NCBI GenBank assembly: GCA_014523665.1
Contig: JAATVR010000736.1
Coordinates: forward strand, 1-8,173
Direction of reading: 5' to 3'
From: Nitrososphaerales archaeon TH526
Lineage (GTDB): Archaea > Thermoproteota > Nitrososphaeria > Nitrososphaerales > Nitrososphaeraceae
DNA: 8,173 nucleotides
The notes under the pieces were generated by a model that worked only from the letters and a program-made list of their open reading frames with translations, made no database searches and was not told the origin of the DNA. Position 1 is the stretch's first letter, and each line of letters begins with the position of its first letter. Of the stretch, positions 1 to 6,424 are shown in pieces. Made by a program: the position numbers and the translations under genes.

Positions 1-720
1 AGTCCTACTTTTGCGAAAGTGATTTATCCAGGAACTGGAGCCCCATTTAAGATAGTATTATCACCTAAATCAACAGAATCAGTAGGTCAACCATTCGTTT
101 ACTCTGTGACCAAGAAAGAAAAGGTAAACTACGACGTATTGGATTTGAATTATAGCAATATGGCTATTGGTAATGAGAAGGCACTGATTGGAACAGTGAG
201 GAACACAGCGCCCTTTCCAGTTTACAATGCTATAGTATTTGCCTCCGTACATGATTCAAACAAGGCCCAGATAGACTCTGCAACCACCAAGGCGATACCC
301 GTGGTAGGGCCCGGGCAAGAAGTCAAATTCGAGCTTCTACCAGATGAAACCGTTAGGGCCGACGCCATATATTATAGCTGTGCAGGAGTGGAACTCGATG
401 CGCCGATTACTACTTTAAAAACCTCAGATGGTGGCTTTATACCGTTCGATCTCCAAGCGATAGCGAAAATAATCGATCTTAAGTATGACGATCAGTCAAA
501 AAGCATAGTTTTTGGCGTTGATCATTATAATCCAGAAGGGGGTAACGTAACGCTTAAACTGCCGCAAATTTATGACGATCAAACCCTGACTGTGTTCATG
601 GACGGTTCGCCACTCGGAGATGTAAATATGGTTCGTGACGGTAAAACCATAAAAATGGATATATTTATTCCACCTGAAGAGCACCAAATACAGATTAAGG
701 GTGTATCTCATGTTACTTAG
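1..720 (+). CDS. FxLYD-type secreted/surface protein, 5' partial
   Basis: The frame is open from base 1 and ends at TAG 718-720, giving 239 visible residues. A GTG at 19 is in frame, but the coding signal continues to the window edge, so the true start is probably outside. Residues about 45-115 form a beta-rich module with the pattern expected of an FxLYD domain: a GTVRNTAPFPVYNAIVFASV core followed by a proline/glycine turn (VVGPGQE) and a strand KFELL. A second beta module (about 155-236) alternates short strands with DDQSKSIVFGV, LTVFMDGSPLG and a final HQIQIKG strand. That C-terminal style is common in predicted exported proteins of soil ammonia-oxidising archaea (from memory). No membrane anchor is present at the C-terminus; a signal peptide would lie upstream, unseen. 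The role is probably extracellular or envelope structural or binding; ligand unknown. A hairpin follows the stop directly. The next + strand gene has its own promoter, so it is probably not co-transcribed. Confidence 0.8.
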   Translation, partial: SPTFAKVIYPGTGAPFKIVLSPKSTESVGQPFVYSVTKKEKVNYDVLDLNYSNMAIGNEKALIGTVRNTAPFPVYNAIVFASVHDSNKAQIDSATTKAIPVVGPGQEVKFELLPDETVRADAIYYSCAGVELDAPITTLKTSDGGFIPFDLQAIAKIIDLKYDDQSKSIVFGVDHYNPEGGNVTLKLPQIYDDQTLTVFMDGSPLGDVNMVRDGKTIKMDIFIPPEEHQIQIKGVSHVT

Positions 721-767
721 CATCATAAATTGAAATATGTTCCGTGAAGACATTTCAAATTATGATG
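721..767 (+). terminator. Strong hairpin immediately after the stop codon; probable transcript end or 3' stabiliser
   Basis: Left arm 721-736 (CATCATAAATTGAAAT) pairs with right arm 752-767 (ATTTCAAATTATGATG). Fifteen of 16 positions pair, with one A/A mismatch at 729/759, and the loop is 15 bases. The left arm begins at the base after the TAG stop. No long T tract follows, so it is not a classic poly-T archaeal terminator. It could be a 3' processing or stability element, or a protein-binding palindrome. The pairing is directly visible; the function is inferred. Confidence 0.55.
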
Positions 768-860
768 GGATCTCACCTAAAGATGTCAGAATTTAATAAA
801 TAGGATGCATATATTTGCCATGCCGTTAAAAGTCTTTAGTATTTGTGCGGTATGTATTAC

Positions 861-868
861 TATATAAG
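861..868 (+). promoter_or_regulatory. Possible archaeal TATA box (upstream promoter)
   Basis: The sequence TATATAAG sits in an otherwise mixed-composition stretch. It would place a transcription start near 887-892. That transcript would carry a long leader to the helical gene, or would express a tiny reading frame at 918-977 (ATG 918, 19 residues ending CGSC), an in-frame internal start of the longer 882-977 frame. A nearer TATA box at 974 fits the helical gene better, so this may be a second promoter or a chance match. Confidence 0.3.
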
Positions 869-973
869 CGGGAAGTAAAAAATGAAGAGCGAATATTTCG
901 TTGATCTAATCTTTGACATGAAGACGTCGAAGACAAATTTGATTCATGTGGAGCTAAATGAATGTGGGAGTTG

Positions 974-981
974 TTAAATAT
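974..981 (+). promoter_or_regulatory. TATA box for a leaderless transcript starting at ATG 1003
   Basis: TTAAATAT is close to the archaeal TATA consensus. Its centre lies about 25-26 bases before the A of ATG 1003, which is the standard TATA-to-start distance in archaea. An mRNA that begins at or next to the ATG (leaderless) is therefore expected. No ribosome binding site precedes 1003, which agrees with this. Confidence 0.5.
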
Positions 982-1002
982 TATGTTATCGATATCAACC
1001 AC

Positions 1003-1230
1003 ATGAGTAGTGATATCGCCACAGCAGAATTGAGCAATACCGCATATGATATACTTAAGGTCTTGGGAAAGGACGCAGATTTTTTATATGATACCATTGA
1101 CAGCTATATCAAGGATGCAAATAATGCCGGCAAGTCGGAGTTGGTGGAGATGTGGCAAACAATTAAGAAAGATAGACAGAGACACGTCCACCTGTTGAAG
1201 GAAGCCTTGGAAAAAGAGATTCACGGTTGA
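1003..1230 (+). CDS. Small all-helical hypothetical protein
   Basis: The protein has 75 residues from ATG 1003 to TGA 1228-1230. It is charged and looks helical throughout, with two long amphipathic helices (about residues 8-40 and 44-73). It contains KDADFLYDTIDSYIK and RQRHVHLLKEALEKE, and has no signal peptide or membrane segment. It resembles short ferritin-like or coiled-coil hypothetical proteins in general shape, but I recognise no family. An upstream in-frame ATG at 958 would add MNVGVVKYYVIDINH, which is beta-like and unlike the rest; it has a close GGAG at 950-953. I prefer 1003 because a TATA-like TTAAATAT lies 25-26 bases before it and MSSDIATAEL is a natural cytoplasmic N-terminus. 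The gene is convergent with the histidine kinase gene, whose end is 187 bases away. Function unknown; probably a cytosolic helical bundle or oligomer. Confidence 0.65.
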   Translation: MSSDIATAELSNTAYDILKVLGKDADFLYDTIDSYIKDANNAGKSELVEMWQTIKKDRQRHVHLLKEALEKEIHG

Positions 1231-1416
1231 TTGGAATTTTGGGAGAAACGAAAGGTTACAGTGCAATAGCAGTATAATTGAGTGTTATTCTCTTAATTTC
1301 AATTAAAATTACAGCATTGGACTTCACTCATGCCATTCAGTTCGACCTAGACAGACCAATTACGCGCCGCAGAATGCGCCATACATATTCTAATTTAATA
1401 CTAAGAAACGATACTT

Positions 1417-4400
1417 TCAGTTGTCTAGTGGTAGACTAAATGAAAATGTCGCTCCCCTACCTCCCCCACCGCTGTTATTCTCTGCCCAAATTCTTCCGTT
1501 ATGTGCTTCTACAATGCTTTTAGAAATGTACAAGCCTAAGCCGGTGCCCCCATCTCCATAATCAAGAGAAGATGTCGACGCAAATTTTCTAAATAATTTT
1601 GGAAGGATCTGCGGGTCGATGCCCGTTCCTGTATCTGATATACTTACTATCATCTCTCCGTTGAGCCTTTTTGCATTCACATTTATCATCCCCTCCCTTG
1701 TATATTTTAGGGAATTGTCGATCAGATTAGATATTACCTCGGTTATCCTATTCAGATCACCTTTGACCTTCATATGCCCATGTTCAGAATTTTCCAAATC
1801 TCCAACAAAAGTGATATTTGTATATGGCACATCTTTGTTCTGATTTATCTTGTTGTATTCCTCAATCACGGAAATGGCAACCTGGCTTATGTCAAATTCC
1901 TCCCTGTTCAAACGAAGTTTTTTGCTTTCAATTCTGGTCACATCCAGGATATTGTCAGTCAATCTTTTCAATCTATTAGCATTTCTAACTACCACTTCCA
2001 ATAGCTGCCTTTGTTTAGGATCTTTCACCTCGGAATACATCACATGGCTCAAACCAAGGATAGGCTGGATAGGGGTACGCAACTCGTGTGCAGCTATGTT
2101 GATAAACTCTTTCTGAACTTTATCAGCATTCTTGAGTTCTTCATTAAGAATGTGTTCCTTCCAAAGTAAATCAAAGAAGGTCTTAAATGAATCTACACTC
2201 TGCCTTGTATTGGAGTATACAGTAAATCCAACAGAATCAGCAAAATTCTCAGATTTTATATTCGCCAATTCAGCGCGCAAGAACTTTGAATTGTCTACAA
2301 TAATCATTAGCGATGTTGAATTATTTCCATTTACAATTTCTATTTCTGGTGCTTTCGCCTGTATTCTTTTTATGACATCAGATTCACCTTCAGCATTGGG
2401 ATAGAGAAGCCTTATTTTGGCGTGATTAGTCGTAGCTGCATTGATGATATGATCGATTGCACCTATCTTCTCCAAATTTAGTAATGTTCTTTCGTTTGGA
2501 AGCAATATTTGGGCTTCTTCCCTAATAGATCTTACAAGCTCCAAAAGTATGCGGCTTGTCCTTTTACCGTCGTTGAGTACGTCTATAAATTCCGGTTCCA
2601 GCCCTTGTTCTATATATGCAATGCGTTCTTGCGCATCCGTCCCATTGCTCCATAACTCGCTGAATGTGTAAAGAAAATAATCTATATAGGCCTGTTCGGT
2701 GCTGACTAAGACATTCTTTACGTCCTGGCTTACCTCACGACTTGAATCAACCTTTTCGTCCATCACTTCGCGCTCAACTTTATGCACCTTGGCCACGATC
2801 TCTTTATCAGATACTGCAAAGTCGATTGGAGGGAGATTATCGACGTGTCTCACCTCTACTCCAGCTTCCAGAAACCGCTTGACCATGGTTGCACTTTTTT
2901 TATCGACCTTGGTCACAAATCTAATTCCCTTGTGTTCTCCATTTGAGAATTTTTCCTGCATTATCTTTTGGTAAACTTCAAAATTACTATTGTATGCTAA
3001 CCGAATACCACTAACGTTCAGACAAGCTACAAGCTCTTTTGAGGACTCTAGGATTTCTCTCTCCTTACGAACTATGTCTTCATAGCCCTTAAGCAGCGTA
3101 ATTTGACTTAGTACATTCGATAGGTAAATTTTCATTTCGCTCTGTGTGAGAGACGGCACGATTCCAGTTTTTTTGACGAAAACCTCCTCTTGTTTTTGAG
3201 CCGTGTAAAGTACACGCCGCTCTATCTCGCGTTCAAGATGAGGAGTCTCCAAGCTTATCAATAGTCTTGACTCTTCAAGAGCTGATTTCTTGATGGACCC
3301 TCGCAATTTTGCGTCTTGGGTTAGAAACACAGCTGACGCATAGAAGCCTAAGGCAAACAAATAGGATGATATAAACACCAGAGAATGAACTGCGACCCCA
3401 TAAGTCTGCTGAAATGCCGATACGCTAAATGCAATTCCACCCAGAGTGATCCCTATGGCAGCTATGGTCAAATAGTCCTTTACTCTTTCAGAAGGTACTC
3501 TTCTAGCTATAATATAAAATGCTACTCCAAAGAGAACACTACTGCCAATGTTGCCAGCTCGATAAATAATCCGCTGATAGTATCTATAATCTGAGTCGTC
3601 CGGCAGAGTTAATACGAGTCCGCTTCCGACCAGGTATAGCACAAATGGGATAATAAGCAATATCCAATAGTTGATCGGGAATTTAGTTATCTTTTGTCCA
3701 GTTCTCTGATAGTATAGGTGCAATAGAAGACAAGTGCTTATCCACATGAAAACATACCTAGGATAAGAAGTCAAGCGGTTGATGAAAGAGTATAGCTCAT
3801 CATCTTCAGGCGTTACAACATACAGTGTAGAGCCGTCAGGGTTTGTGACCCTGTATTGAACTTCTCCTTTATACTTATCGACATTTTCGTAAATAAATGA
3901 TGAATCAGGAACCGTTCCCGGTTGTGGATGTTCTTCCACAATTAGTCCTGCCACCATAAACTTGTCAATTGCATCTCCAGCAATCGACATAGAAAGGGCA
4001 GCTGCTGCCAATCCGTAAAAAAGTAAGATGAAGTTTCGATTGCTTGTTTTATACCAAGAAAAGAATCTAAAGCTAAATAATCCCAGTATTACTGAGGCCG
4101 ACGCCGAAGCAATTGCAGTAACTAAAATCGTCGAGACAGGTGTATTACAGAAGCTGAAATAGTTATAGCAGTAGACGCTATTATAAATAACGACGACTAA
4201 CATGATGAGAAGCAACGTAAATTGTATTATCGTCACAGCCCAGTGAATTCTATTAATTGAACGAGATTTAGCCCTGAGTGCCGAACTGGTCCTCTTGGTG
4301 TATTCCAGCAAGATCCAAGATCCTACCCCAAATCCAAGAGTCACAACTAAAAGAAAAAGCAAAGTTTGAAGATTATTGTCGAAAAAGATAATTTGACGAG

Positions 4401-4512
4401 TAGTCAACAGAGCTAGGATTGCAAGCACGACCAGAACGCCTGCAACTGATATTGCTAATTTTCTGAGTGTTACTGGTGAATCAAGTACTGTGTACACGCG
4501 TGATCTTAGCAA
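1417..4512 (-). CDS. Sensor histidine kinase with ten membrane helices and two PLD/TrmB-like domains
   Basis: The 1031-residue protein reads from TTG 4512 to TGA 1417-1419. About ten hydrophobic helices occupy residues 19-397, with basic loops at 72-88, 148-159, 268-278, 336-346 and 399-410, fitting a positive-inside, N-in/C-in topology. An outside loop (about 183-250) and Cys115/Cys122 face out. A coiled region follows (about 410-490). Two alpha/beta modules (about 488-575 and 648-785) look like degenerate PLD/TrmB-type sensor domains seen in kinases of ammonia-oxidising archaea. A HisKA domain carries phospho-acceptor His809 in AAHELRTP. The ATPase domain has an N box (NLIDNSLKY, 929-937), G1 (DTGTGI, 960-965), an F box near 974-977 and G2 (GGTGLGLYISK, 988-998). 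All catalytic boxes are intact. It should autophosphorylate at the membrane in response to an unknown signal. It has no receiver domain and no regulator beside it, so it is an orphan. The TTG start is supported by AAGGA ten bases upstream and an AT-rich TATA region. Confidence 0.93.
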   Translation of the reverse strand: MLRSRVYTVLDSPVTLRKLAISVAGVLVVLAILALLTTRQIIFFDNNLQTLLFLLVVTLGFGVGSWILLEYTKRTSSALRAKSRSINRIHWAVTIIQFTLLLIMLVVVIYNSVYCYNYFSFCNTPVSTILVTAIASASASVILGLFSFRFFSWYKTSNRNFILLFYGLAAAALSMSIAGDAIDKFMVAGLIVEEHPQPGTVPDSSFIYENVDKYKGEVQYRVTNPDGSTLYVVTPEDDELYSFINRLTSYPRYVFMWISTCLLLHLYYQRTGQKITKFPINYWILLIIPFVLYLVGSGLVLTLPDDSDYRYYQRIIYRAGNIGSSVLFGVAFYIIARRVPSERVKDYLTIAAIGITLGGIAFSVSAFQQTYGVAVHSLVFISSYLFALGFYASAVFLTQDAKLRGSIKKSALEESRLLISLETPHLEREIERRVLYTAQKQEEVFVKKTGIVPSLTQSEMKIYLSNVLSQITLLKGYEDIVRKEREILESSKELVACLNVSGIRLAYNSNFEVYQKIMQEKFSNGEHKGIRFVTKVDKKSATMVKRFLEAGVEVRHVDNLPPIDFAVSDKEIVAKVHKVEREVMDEKVDSSREVSQDVKNVLVSTEQAYIDYFLYTFSELWSNGTDAQERIAYIEQGLEPEFIDVLNDGKRTSRILLELVRSIREEAQILLPNERTLLNLEKIGAIDHIINAATTNHAKIRLLYPNAEGESDVIKRIQAKAPEIEIVNGNNSTSLMIIVDNSKFLRAELANIKSENFADSVGFTVYSNTRQSVDSFKTFFDLLWKEHILNEELKNADKVQKEFINIAAHELRTPIQPILGLSHVMYSEVKDPKQRQLLEVVVRNANRLKRLTDNILDVTRIESKKLRLNREEFDISQVAISVIEEYNKINQNKDVPYTNITFVGDLENSEHGHMKVKGDLNRITEVISNLIDNSLKYTREGMINVNAKRLNGEMIVSISDTGTGIDPQILPKLFRKFASTSSLDYGDGGTGLGLYISKSIVEAHNGRIWAENNSGGGGRGATFSFSLPLDN

Positions 4513-4521
4513 CTTCTGAAT

Positions 4522-4526
4522 TCCTT
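4522..4526 (-). promoter_or_regulatory. Ribosome binding site supporting the TTG start of the histidine kinase
   Basis: Read on the - strand, AAGGA is followed by nine bases and then TTG at 4512-4510. The frame is open further upstream to a stop at 4564-4566 but contains no ATG or GTG there. The next in-frame start, GTG at the Val6 codon (4497-4495), lacks such a motif. This decides the TTG start, with moderate certainty. Confidence 0.45.
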
Positions 4527-4550
4527 GATAATTATGATGTCGATCTGGGC

Positions 4551-4568
4551 TATATAGTTTATATTAAC
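4551..4568 (-). promoter_or_regulatory. TATA-rich core promoter of the histidine kinase gene
   Basis: On the - strand the stretch reads AGTTAATATAAACTATAT. Either TATA-like core in it would place the start of transcription at about 4527-4538. That gives a short leader of about 15-26 bases that includes the AAGGA motif. The match is by composition and spacing only. Confidence 0.45.
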
Positions 4569-5357
4569 TCCAGGTCGGGATAATAGTTCGATTTTTTGTC
4601 CAAATTATAATCTCTAGAGAGAACAGGAAGTCTTGTTGAAGCTTGATTTTTACCGCATTCAGTCAATCCACATTGTATTGGTACCGATATAGCTACGGTT
4701 CTCAAGTTATTTCAATTCAAACTACAAAAGATAGTCTTGAATTGTATAGCTTGTTGACTCGACCTCCTGTCGATGTATAATACCGATCGAACGCCTTGTC
4801 TTTTTTGGGTAATACTTAATGGGATGTTAGAGAGAAGAACATGATTGTTCCGAAGCAGTATCAATTCTGCTTTTGATTTTCTGGCTAATTTGATTCATCT
4901 CCTGTAGTTGGCGGCTAATAACCAAAATATCCGTGTCGCAACTAGATAGGAGTTAGGAGCTTGCAAATATCAATACCTCACCAATTTATTTTCTAGTTAA
5001 GTAATTCCTTAAATTATTACCTCTAAAATAAAAGAATCCTCATCGTTGCATAACTATTCATTTCTAGCCCTAAGTGAGGTCAATTAAACGTCTTTCACAC
5101 ACTAGAAATCGATGCACAAACTACTCAACCAAAGGGGCTCAAATTTGGTATGACATCGTAGTTGTTGCCCACGGTCTGTCGAGGTTTTTGAGGTTCTAGA
5201 CCCTTTGTGATAGATTTATTTATTCTTGGCCCAATTTGCGGCCCTGAAGTTCTGGACTATTCTTGAGCTTGTGAAAAAATGAGACGTCGGAAAATTATCA
5301 CGTAGATTTATATCTTGGCAGGAATCATTATTTTATGATTAATCTTCTTATAGTCCA
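4569..5357. other. Gene-poor stretch between divergent genes; open fragments but no convincing gene
   Basis: No reading frame with a good start spans this gap. Several short open stretches read like protein but lack start codons. On the - strand these are 4827-4952 (41 residues including SRQLQEMNQISQKIKSRID, with a possible TTG start at 4925), 4717-4815 (32 residues with FDRYYTSTGGRVNKLYN) and 5125-5256 (43 residues with PRQTVGNNYDVIPNLSPFG). The last overlaps an equally open + strand frame (about 5080-5202). They may be eroded gene fragments or chance. I saw no tRNA and no strong terminator here. Confidence 0.5.
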
Positions 5358-5396
5358 TTTCATATGAAAAATCAGATTTATCTGATAACATTATCA
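5358..5396. promoter_or_regulatory. Cluster of palindromes upstream of the small secreted protein; candidate operator region
   Basis: Three perfect palindromes sit side by side: TTTCATATGAAA (5358-5369), ATCAGA-TTTA-TCTGAT (5371-5386) and TGATAA-CA-TTATCA (5383-5396); the last two share four bases. A fourth inverted pair, AATCAT/ATGATT, flanks 5323-5340. They lie 46-84 bases before the ATG, just upstream of the likely core promoter, where archaeal activators or repressors commonly bind. The region is AT-rich, so part of this could be chance. Confidence 0.4.
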
Positions 5397-5402
5397 TTAT
5401 TA

Positions 5403-5413
5403 ATTCAAATAAA
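5403..5413 (+). promoter_or_regulatory. Possible TATA element of the small secreted protein gene
   Basis: TTCAAATAAAC is centred about 33 bases before ATG 5442. It would place the start of transcription near 5434 and leave a leader of about eight bases. No ribosome binding motif precedes the ATG, which fits a near-leaderless mRNA. It is a weak consensus match. Confidence 0.35.
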
Positions 5414-5441
5414 CAATTGAGATATCTTTCTTAGTAGAAAT

Positions 5442-5726
5442 ATGCCCCAATCAATAAGGATGAATGCGAAATCATTGGTTTTAATAGCTGGAGTAATGCT
5501 TGCGATAGCAGGATCCCTTGCTAGTGTCAATGATGTGTCCGCCACGAAGTATGAGAGCAGCCAGGCAAATTCTGGAGCTAATGACTGTGGAAATGGATTC
5601 ATGCCATACTACATATTCTGTCAAAACCTAGCTTCTCAAATAGACGGTGATGGTAATGCTATAAACATAATCGCAACACAACCATCGTCAGGTGAAGAGG
5701 CAGACGATCTGCAGCTGTTACCATAG
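5442..5726 (+). CDS. Small secreted protein with CGNG...CQN...GDGNA motif
   Basis: The 94-residue protein has a clear signal peptide: basic residues Arg6 and Lys10, a hydrophobic core at about 11-28 (SLVLIAGVMLAIAGSLAS) and a likely cleavage after Ala34 (DVSA-TK). The mature peptide is about 60 residues. It has a polar S/N/Q-rich start, two cysteines (Cys49 and Cys60, possibly disulphide-bonded) in CGNGFMPYYIFCQN, then SQIDGDGNAINI and an acidic tail (GEEADD). From memory, short exported proteins with a CGNG-x(7)-CQN-x(3)-Q-x-GD-x-N pattern occur as multicopy paralogues in Nitrososphaerales; their function is unknown. The alternative start is ATG 5460 (Met7), which also leaves a good signal peptide. 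I chose 5442 because of the TATA spacing. The gene stands alone, divergent from the histidine kinase, with palindromes upstream and a T tract downstream. It probably acts outside the cell or in the envelope. Confidence 0.8.
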   Translation: MPQSIRMNAKSLVLIAGVMLAIAGSLASVNDVSATKYESSQANSGANDCGNGFMPYYIFCQNLASQIDGDGNAINIIATQPSSGEEADDLQLLP

Positions 5727-5878
5727 TAGAACAGTGTAGAGCCAGAAAACCTACTTTCTTTTTTTACTAACCAAAATTGCACCACCTTAGGTGTGTGTGA
5801 CCATTAATTAGCCAAGAGCAATTAGATACAAATATTGGGCATTGCTGATAGCCTAGATTGATCTCTATACTGTTCTAC
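5726..5878. repeat. 153-base segment bounded by a 16-bp inverted repeat
   Basis: Left arm 5726-5741 (GTAGAACAGTGTAGAG) and right arm 5863-5878 (CTCTATACTGTTCTAC) are reverse complements except for one position (5736/5868), which would still form a G-U pair in RNA. The left arm starts on the last base of the secreted protein's TAG stop. No flanking target duplication is visible. Inside are a T7 tract and a small hairpin CACC-TTA-GGTG (5782-5792). It could be a MITE-like relic, a 3' UTR fold or a paired binding site. Confidence 0.55.
5751..5765 (+). terminator. Poly-T terminator of the small secreted protein gene
   Basis: The sequence CTACTTTCTTTTTTT ends in seven Ts (5759-5765), 25-39 bases after the stop codon. 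Archaeal RNA polymerase terminates on such T-rich tracts without needing a hairpin. It lies inside the loop of the 5726-5878 inverted repeat. Confidence 0.5.
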
Positions 5879-6082
5879 CTGAGTAGCCATTCCATGCATA
5901 CTTGTTTCTGTTGGTGCCCGTTATAGATTTTATTGTTGATTATTGCAATTGGTAACCATAAAGTCATGTTAGACTGCGCAGAGCTTAGCATCTCCTTTGA
6001 TTTCACATGGATTGTTCTCTAGACAAGAACATGTTTCAAAGAATTATTTTTCAAAAATGAACTCTTAATGAATCCGTGTAAG
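5879..6082. other. Non-coding stretch with one dubious - strand small frame
   Basis: A 38-residue frame on the - strand runs from ATG 5991 to TAG 5875-5877 and begins MLSSAQSNMTLWLPIA. It is directly preceded by AAGGAG, but with no spacing to the ATG, and its stop overlaps the right arm of the inverted repeat. I do not regard it as a supported gene. A weak inverted pair TGTTCT/AGAACA lies at 6013-6031. Nothing else is recognisable. Confidence 0.4.
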
Positions 6083-6386
6083 TTAAGTTAATGCAAATAC
6101 CACCTCATGAAGCGGTTGCCCTGGATGCCTTACCGGTGCTGGGCTTGACATTTCAGTACGTTGCTCCACTATTGAAAGTACCTCTGAATTCGCAGTAGTG
6201 TTACTTTTACCCACGTAAGTCTCTCAGTTATTATTACTATTGCGAGATACCATTTCATCTTGAGAGGATGAATTTTGATCGACCACTTTTTCTCCATTAA
6301 TCAGTAACGGATTCAATGCATCCAGTGTTACAAGAGTAGCTGCTCCAACTAATAGGACAAAAGTGGTAAAGCATTTTATGGGCATT
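6083..6386 (-). pseudogene. Broken and truncated secreted-protein gene
   Basis: The - strand ATG at 6386 opens MPIKCFTTF and then goes out of frame at an A5 run (6359-6363 on the + strand). Removing one base there restores a signal-peptide-like stretch (FVLLVGAATLVTLDALNP) and a polar spacer rich in S and N. That frame meets TGA at 6224-6226, continues through SPAPVRHPGQPLHEVVFAL and ends at TAA 6083-6085. GQP-x-H-x-VVFAL recalls the opening of the beta-domain in a family of exported proteins of Nitrososphaerales (from memory). Intact members are longer, and the remainder of that domain is missing here. So the gene appears to carry one frameshift, one internal stop and a lost 3' part. GGAG lies three bases before the ATG. 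A sequencing error could explain the frameshift alone but not the other two defects. Confidence 0.55.
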
Positions 6387-6424
6387 AACTCCGATCGTCT
6401 TGTTGAAGCGATAGATAAGTTTTT

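Noticed and set aside
496..753. 85-residue - strand frame across the end of the FxLYD gene
   Set aside because: It is antisense to a well supported coding frame, runs through the 721-767 hairpin and has no promoter or ribosome site.
958..1002. N-terminal extension of the helical protein from ATG 958
   Set aside because: The TATA box at 974 would lie inside it, and the added residues differ in character; kept only as an alternative start.
1084..1266. 60-residue - strand frame
   Set aside because: It is antisense to the small helical gene and has no supporting signals.
1294..1311. TAATTT/AAATTA hairpin between the convergent genes, possible bidirectional terminator
   Set aside because: It has only six A-T pairs in an AT-rich stretch and no clear T tract on either strand.
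1619..3594. Several + strand frames of 69-91 residues inside the histidine kinase region
   Set aside because: All are shadows of the - strand kinase frame, whose domains and catalytic boxes are continuous and convincing.
5405..5602. 65-residue - strand frame
   Set aside because: It is antisense to the secreted peptide, whose signal peptide and promoter spacing are much better evidence.
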